DNA of 64,000 bases, taken from Streptomyces sp. S.PNR 29. GTDB taxonomy: Bacteria; Actinomycetota; Actinomycetes; Streptomycetales; Streptomycetaceae. A program made the position numbers and the translations under genes. Under the pieces are notes generated by a model. It worked only from the letters and a program-made list of their open reading frames with translations. It was not told where the DNA came from and did not search any database. The stretch spans positions 310,001-374,000 of the forward strand of contig NZ_JANUQM010000005.1 of the NCBI RefSeq assembly GCF_030386795.1, in the 5' to 3' direction. Of the stretch, positions 59,726 through 64,000 are shown in pieces; the stretch's first letter is position 1, and every line of letters begins with the position of its first letter.

Positions 59726-61099
59726 TCACTGGAACTGTGCGAAGAACCTCCAGATCTCTGCCTTGGTCCAGGTGGCGACGCCGCTTTCGTTGGGGGAGCC
59801 GTCGACGGGACCGGGCATGTGGCCTCCGTCGAACGCGGCCCATTGGACCGGGTATCCGGCACGGCAGCCCGCGTAGGTGGTGGTGATGTGCGTTCGGCTG
59901 CCCGGTGCGGGCTCGCGCGGGCTCTGGGGGGTGCAGCCGTTGTTGCTGACGAATCGGTCGCGCAGGGACCGTCCTTGCGCGATGTTGAGGACGGAGTCGC
60001 TGATGCCGTGGATCCCGAAGTAGGCGATGGGCTGGGTGCCGCCGCTGCACCCGCTGATCTGAGCGCCGGACATGACCGCGACGGCCCTGAAGACGTTCGC
60101 CCGGCTGCACGCGAGCGCGTAGCTCATACCGCCGCCCCAGCTGAATCCCGTGGCGAAGCGCTGTGCCGGGTTGACACAGAGGCCGCCCTCGATTCGCCGG
60201 ATCATGTCGTCGACGAAGGTGACGTCCTCACCGCCCGAATTGGCCCAGCCGTTGCCGAGGCCCTGGGGGGCGACGAGGATCGCGGTGTTGTTCGACTGTT
60301 CCTGTTGGCCGTAGTAGGACCAGGCGCTCCCGCTCGTGCCGCCCGAGGCGACCTCGCCGGCGGTTCCGCCCCGCCAGTGGAACGCGAAGATCAGCCGGTA
60401 GGGGTGGCTGTTGTCGTAGTTGGCGGGAACCCTGAGGATGAAGCTGCGGGTCTTACCGCCGCTCTGAATCGTGTGCGTACCGCTCGCCAGAGTCGGGGCC
60501 CTGCCGCATCCGCCGGCGCCGCCATCGGACGACAGCTTGATCATCTGCCATTGCTGGTTGGCGCCGCCCCAGTCGGTGTACTGGACGACGTTGCCGCCGT
60601 CGGCGGTGGAGGCGCCCTGCACCTCCACCGCCTTGCTGCTGGTGCGGTTGATCAGCCGGACGTGGCCCGCGTCGGAGTCGGCCAGGCGAAACTGCTGGTT
60701 GGCCCCGTTGTGGTCGGCCCACTGCTGGATCGCGGCGCCGTCTGCGGTCGAGGCGCCGGCCACGTCGAGAACCTTGCCCGAATGCCGGGCCTTGAGCCGG
60801 TAGAAGCCGTCGCCGGAGTCCACGAACTGCCACTGCTGGTTGGCTCCGTCGTTGCGCGTCCACTGGCTGACCCGCGCCCCGTCGGCGGTGGACGAGCCGG
60901 AGACGTCCAGCGCCTTGCCGCTGTTGCGATTGACCAGGACGTACCAGGCATTGGTGTCCACCGTCGCCGCCTCGGCGGGCGCCGGACTCACCGCGGTGAG
61001 CATGCCGATCGCGAGGGTCGCCGCCACCACGGCGGCGACCCGGGACCACCAGCGATGTCGTCGTGGAGGGGCGGGGGAAGCCGCACCATAGGGCTTCAT
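59726..61099 (-). CDS. Secreted CBM13 (ricin-B)-feruloyl/PHB-esterase-like enzyme
   Basis: A 457-residue secreted protein. The signal peptide spans residues 1 to about 45 (twin Arg near 13, a hydrophobic block, then a PAEAA cleavage site). A three-fold ricin-B lectin domain (CBM13) covers about 47-190 with repeated N-Q-Q-W motifs. The catalytic domain follows as an esterase of the PHB depolymerase/feruloyl esterase group (CE1-like): FHWRGGTAGE near 240, nucleophile Ser320 in FATGFSWGGGM, Asp in HGISDSVLN near 373, and His in DGGHMPGPVDGSP near 433. It probably removes ferulic or acetyl groups from arabinoxylan. The xylanase gene is 31 bases upstream on the same strand. Confidence 0.9.
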   Translation of the reverse strand: MKPYGAASPAPPRRHRWWSRVAAVVAATLAIGMLTAVSPAPAEAATVDTNAWYVLVNRNSGKALDVSGSSTADGARVSQWTRNDGANQQWQFVDSGDGFYRLKARHSGKVLDVAGASTADGAAIQQWADHNGANQQFRLADSDAGHVRLINRTSSKAVEVQGASTADGGNVVQYTDWGGANQQWQMIKLSSDGGAGGCGRAPTLASGTHTIQSGGKTRSFILRVPANYDNSHPYRLIFAFHWRGGTAGEVASGGTSGSAWSYYGQQEQSNNTAILVAPQGLGNGWANSGGEDVTFVDDMIRRIEGGLCVNPAQRFATGFSWGGGMSYALACSRANVFRAVAVMSGAQISGCSGGTQPIAYFGIHGISDSVLNIAQGRSLRDRFVSNNGCTPQSPREPAPGSRTHITTTYAGCRAGYPVQWAAFDGGHMPGPVDGSPNESGVATWTKAEIWRFFAQFQ

Positions 61100-61130
61100 C
61101 GATTCACCCTTTCGTCTGTGGCGGGCCCCA

Positions 61131-62561
61131 TCAGGTGCGGGTCCAGCGTTGGTTGCTGCCGTTCGAGCAGGAGTAGAGCTGGATCAGGGTGCCGTTGGCG
61201 GTGCCGCCCGCGACGGCGTCGAGGCAGAGGCCGGACTGGACGCCGACGATGGACCCGTCGGAGTTGAGGCGCCATTTCTGGTTGTCGCCGCCCCAGCAGC
61301 TGTAGATCTGGACTTTGGCGCCGTTGCCGGTGCCGGCGGCGTCCAGGCACTTGTTGCCATAGACCCTGAGCTCGCCGGCTGCGGTGTACGTCCACTGCTG
61401 GTTGGTGCCGTTGTGGCAGTCCCACAGGTTGAGCTGGGTGCCGTCGGTGGTACTGGCGCCGGGCACGTCCAGGCAGCGGCCCGAACCGACGCCCTTGATC
61501 TGTCCGGAGTCCGAAGGGGGCGTGGAGGTGCCGCCGTTGAGTGCGTTGAGGACGGCGGTGTAGGCGGGCTTCTTGCTGCCGTCGCCGTTGAACAGCAGCG
61601 GCGTCTGCCCCGCTCGCCAGGAGTCGGTGTCGCGCACACCCCAGACGGTGATGCCGAGGCAGCGCGGGACGGCCAGGCAGTCGTTGGTCACGTTGGCGTA
61701 GGTCGTGGCCGAGGCGCCCTGGATGTCGAGTTCGGTGATGGCCACGTCGACGCCGAGGGCCGCGAAGCTCTGCAGGGTGGTGCGGAAGTTGCTGTTGTAC
61801 GGGCTGTCGTTGTTGAAGTGCGACTGGAAGCCGACGCAGTCGATCGGCACGCCGCGCTGCTTGAAGTCTCGGACCATGGCGTACACGGCCTGGGTTTTGG
61901 CCCAGGTCCAGTTCTCGATGTTGTAGTCGTTGTAGCAGAGCTTGGCGGCCGGGTCGGCGGCGCGCGCGGTGCGGAAGGCGACCTCGATCCAGTCGTTGCC
62001 CGTGCGTTGCAGGTTGGAGTCGCGCCGGGCTCCCGAACTGCCGTCGGCGAAGGCCTCGTTCACGACGTCCCACTGGACGATCTTGCCCTTGTAGTGGGCC
62101 ATCACGCCGTTGATGTGGTTGATCATCGCCTGGCGCAGCGTGCTGCCGCTGAGGCTCGCCATCCAGGCCGGCTGCTGGGAGTGCCAGGCCAGGGTGTGGC
62201 CGCGCACCTGCTTGCCGTTCTGCACCGCCCAGTTGTAGACGCGGTCACCGGCGGCGAAGTTGAACTGGCCCCGCTGCGGTTCGGTGGCGTCGATCTTCAT
62301 CTCGTTCTCGGCCGTCACCGAGTTGAACTCACGGCCCGCGATCGTCGTGTAAGCCGAGTCGCCCAGCCTGCCCGAGGCGATGGCGGTGCCGAAGTAGCGG
62401 CCGCTCTGCGCCGCCGCGGCGCCGAGCGTGTTCTCGGCGGCGTGTGCGGCCGGCGGCGCGATCAGTGCGGCGACCGCAGGGAGGACGCCTAGGACCAGCG
62501 CCAACAGCAGGCCGTGGATCTTCCGGCGGATAACGGGTCTGGGAAGGGCATGCGTGCCCAT
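61131..62561 (-). CDS. xlnA: Secreted GH10 endo-1,4-beta-xylanase with CBM13
   Basis: A 476-residue protein nearly colinear with S. lividans XlnA (477 residues). The signal peptide is about 41 residues with an AHA cleavage site. The GH10 TIM barrel spans about 42-345: the acid/base Glu169 is in WDVVNEAFADG and the nucleophile Glu277 in AITELDIQG. A Gly/Ser/Thr linker is followed by a C-terminal CBM13 lectin domain with repeats SGRCLDVPGA, NKCLDAAGT and SGLCLDAVAG. It cuts internal xylan bonds outside the cell. TTGGAGG precedes the ATG at 62559-62561 by seven bases. It is divergent from the GH62 gene across 688 bases. Confidence 0.98.
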   Translation of the reverse strand: MGTHALPRPVIRRKIHGLLLALVLGVLPAVAALIAPPAAHAAENTLGAAAAQSGRYFGTAIASGRLGDSAYTTIAGREFNSVTAENEMKIDATEPQRGQFNFAAGDRVYNWAVQNGKQVRGHTLAWHSQQPAWMASLSGSTLRQAMINHINGVMAHYKGKIVQWDVVNEAFADGSSGARRDSNLQRTGNDWIEVAFRTARAADPAAKLCYNDYNIENWTWAKTQAVYAMVRDFKQRGVPIDCVGFQSHFNNDSPYNSNFRTTLQSFAALGVDVAITELDIQGASATTYANVTNDCLAVPRCLGITVWGVRDTDSWRAGQTPLLFNGDGSKKPAYTAVLNALNGGTSTPPSDSGQIKGVGSGRCLDVPGASTTDGTQLNLWDCHNGTNQQWTYTAAGELRVYGNKCLDAAGTGNGAKVQIYSCWGGDNQKWRLNSDGSIVGVQSGLCLDAVAGGTANGTLIQLYSCSNGSNQRWTRT

Positions 62562-63249
62562 GACTGTGCCTCCAAGGTAGAGATCACGGAAGGACTGAAG
62601 CGCAGGGGGATGCGTCGTCCGCTCCCCTTCGGCAGACGGACGGACGGTCGGTGGGACCGGGACTATCTCAGCCGGCACGGACGGCACCCGGTCGGTCGTC
62701 GGGTGGCGTACGGCGGGCGGCGGCGGTGTTTCGACAGAGGCATGGGGGTACTCCATCGCGGCTCAGCCGGGGGACCGCCACGCGGCGTCGCACCTGTCCC
62801 ACTGCGCGAAGAGCCAGGATGCGCTGGTGCGAATTTCACCGGAACGTGACGGGGTGGCGCAGGCTTTGGTGCGCGGATCTGTCGTGCGGCTATGCGTGGG
62901 TCTGCCGTGCAGCACAGCCATGGTTCGATATTTCGAACTACGACCGGCCTTCAGGCAGGGATGATTGAGGTATTGACGATGGATCGTCAATACTCCCTGC
63001 AGAAAAATTTCGTTCCCCGCCCGAAACTTTCCGGCAACTCCGGCGAGCGGGACAGCGGAGCCCCGATCCGAGGGGAGGCGCATTGTGGACAGATCAGCGA
63101 CAGACCTTGACCAGAAGGCCCAGCATTCCTAGCTTGTGGCGTCAACGCATTCGGAAATCCTTCGAAACATTCGAGATTCCCCTCCCCCAGTACGTCCGCT
63201 CTGCGGTTCATCGGGTCACCTCACCCCCGCCCCCAAAGGAGGCCCTCTG
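62562..63249. promoter_or_regulatory. Xylan divergon intergenic region with several inverted repeats
   Basis: No gene is seen here. Inverted repeats: GTTCGA-TATT-TCGAAC at 62923-62938; GTATTGACGAT-GG-ATCGTCAATAC at 62970-62993 (11-base perfect arms); GAAA-C-TTTC at 63023-63031, a form reported upstream of Streptomyces xylanase genes; and TCGAA-ACA-TTCGA at 63162-63174. A sigma-70-like promoter TTGACC-17-TAGCTT lies at 63107-63135 for the GH62 gene. AAAGGAGG at about 63236 serves its ATG. The repeats are the best operators for the two divergent units. Confidence 0.7.
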
Positions 63250-64000
63250 ATGTGGTTTCGCCACCCGTCCCCGGTCCGTCCAAGACGCTTACTCGCCGTC
63301 CTCGCGCCCTTGCTGCTCGTGGCTACCTTCCTCGGCGCCCAGCCCGCCGGCGCGGCGACCATAGACCCCAACGCCTCGTATGTGCTGGTCAACCGCAACA
63401 GCGGCAAGGCCCTTGATGTCTACAACATGGCGACCAACGATGGCGCCCGCATCACCCAGTGGACCAGGAACGATCAGAACCAGCAGCAGTGGCAGTTCGT
63501 CGATTCCGGGGGCGGTTACTACCGCATCAAGTCCCGCCACTCCGGCAAGGTCCTGGACGTCCACAACTGGTCCACCGCCAACGGGGGCTCGATCGTCCAG
63601 TGGTCCGACCTGAACGGCACCAACCAGCAGTGGCGGCTGGCCGACAGCTCGGACGGTTACGTGAGGCTGATCTCGCGCCACAGCAACAAGGCCCTCGAAG
63701 TACAAGGTGCCTCCACCGCCGACAACGCGAACGTCGTCCAGTACGACGACTGGGGCGGCACCAACCAGCAGTGGCAGCTCGTCAAGGTCGGCGCCGGCGT
63801 CCCCGGCCCGTGCGATCTTCCATCGACATACCGCTGGACATCAACGGGCGCGCTGGCGCAGCCCAAGCCGGGGTGGGTCTCGCTCAAGGACTTCACCGTC
63901 GTCCCCTACAACGGCAGGCAACTCGTCTATGCGACGACGCACGACACGGGGACGCGCTGGGGCTCGATGAACTTCGGCCCGTTCACCAATTGGTCGGAGA
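63250..64000 (+). CDS. Secreted CBM13-GH62 alpha-L-arabinofuranosidase (partial, runs off window)
   Basis: The frame is open from ATG 63250 to the window end (250 codons) with no stop. AAGGAGG lies eight bases before the ATG. The signal peptide is about residues 1-36 (MWFRHPSPVRPRRLLAVL, then a hydrophobic block, QPAGAA). A three-fold ricin-B/CBM13 module covers about 38-182. The start of a GH62 catalytic domain follows from about 191: CDLPSTYRWTSTGALAQPKP and LKDFTVVPYNGRQLVYATTH match AbfB-type arabinofuranosidases. It would strip arabinose from arabinoxylan. Leu14 is encoded by TTA (63289-63291), so translation depends on bldA. The C-terminal part and active-site Asp/Glu are outside the window. 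Confidence 0.93.
   Translation, partial: MWFRHPSPVRPRRLLAVLAPLLLVATFLGAQPAGAATIDPNASYVLVNRNSGKALDVYNMATNDGARITQWTRNDQNQQQWQFVDSGGGYYRIKSRHSGKVLDVHNWSTANGGSIVQWSDLNGTNQQWRLADSSDGYVRLISRHSNKALEVQGASTADNANVVQYDDWGGTNQQWQLVKVGAGVPGPCDLPSTYRWTSTGALAQPKPGWVSLKDFTVVPYNGRQLVYATTHDTGTRWGSMNFGPFTNWSE

Noticed and set aside
1..64000. CRISPR arrays, tRNA or rRNA genes
   Set aside because: The only short tandem repeats seen have no spacer-repeat structure, and no cloverleaf or rRNA-like sequence was recognised by reading.

Overview
The window is high-GC actinomycete DNA, almost certainly Streptomyces. Markers are a conservon (cvnA-D), an SsgA-like protein, DUF742 and DUF6397 proteins, dense coding with GTG/TTG starts and rare TTA (bldA) codons, and a GH10 xylanase with the architecture and length of S. 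lividans XlnA. I see no tRNA, rRNA, CRISPR array or biosynthetic cluster.

Left part (1-28 kb), core-like. A zinc-free type B L31 gene, a membrane metal-dependent hydrolase, a DUF3516 helicase and a TesB thioesterase come first. Next is a conservon transcribed leftward and headed by an MHYT membrane sensor gene (MHYT-cvnA-cvnB-cvnC-cvnD). A second, orphan roadblock gene closely related to cvnB lies just beyond it. A methyltransferase follows, then a divergent hydrolase/PadR pair sharing a perfect palindrome, two unknown genes, a SNF2 helicase/SWIM-finger pair, and a NUDIX hydrolase. The xylose genes xylA and xylB are divergent, with a ROK regulator after xylB. A GAF/AcoR-type regulator precedes an ExaC-type aldehyde dehydrogenase.

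Middle (28-37 kb), degraded accessory segment. It holds three broken IS5-family transposases and tails of an IS-associated protein, a VOC/glyoxalase protein and a CorA transporter. It also holds a frameshifted LtrA gene and a tandem 11-bp repeat. Apparently intact genes among them are a P-loop kinase (with a TTA codon), a GPR1/FUN34/YaaH membrane protein, a Dps-like ferritin and a dihydrolipoamide-dehydrogenase-like flavoprotein.

Right part (37-59 kb), hydrolases, redox proteins and regulators. Two alpha/beta hydrolases are followed by a rightward series: amidohydrolase, isochorismatase-like, DoxX, DUF1275, MFS transporter with a C-terminal ABM-like domain, pirin and GNAT. A leftward array then alternates regulators: LAL, AraC, SsgA-like, LAL, an esterase paralogue whose nucleophile serine is cysteine, and AraC. 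An FMN reductase/LLM monooxygenase pair, an ABC-transporter remnant and a perhydrolase-type hydrolase close this part.

Right end (59.7-64 kb), secreted hemicellulose degradation. A CBM13-feruloyl-esterase-like enzyme and GH10 xylanase run leftward. A CBM13-GH62 arabinofuranosidase runs rightward off the window edge. The 688-bp gap between the divergent xylanase and GH62 genes carries several inverted repeats. With xylA/xylB at 21-24 kb, the window encodes both polymer attack and xylose catabolism. The most distinctive points are the MHYT-conservon unit, the Cys-nucleophile esterase, the operator-rich xylan divergon with a TTA codon in the GH62 signal peptide, and the graveyard of gene remnants.
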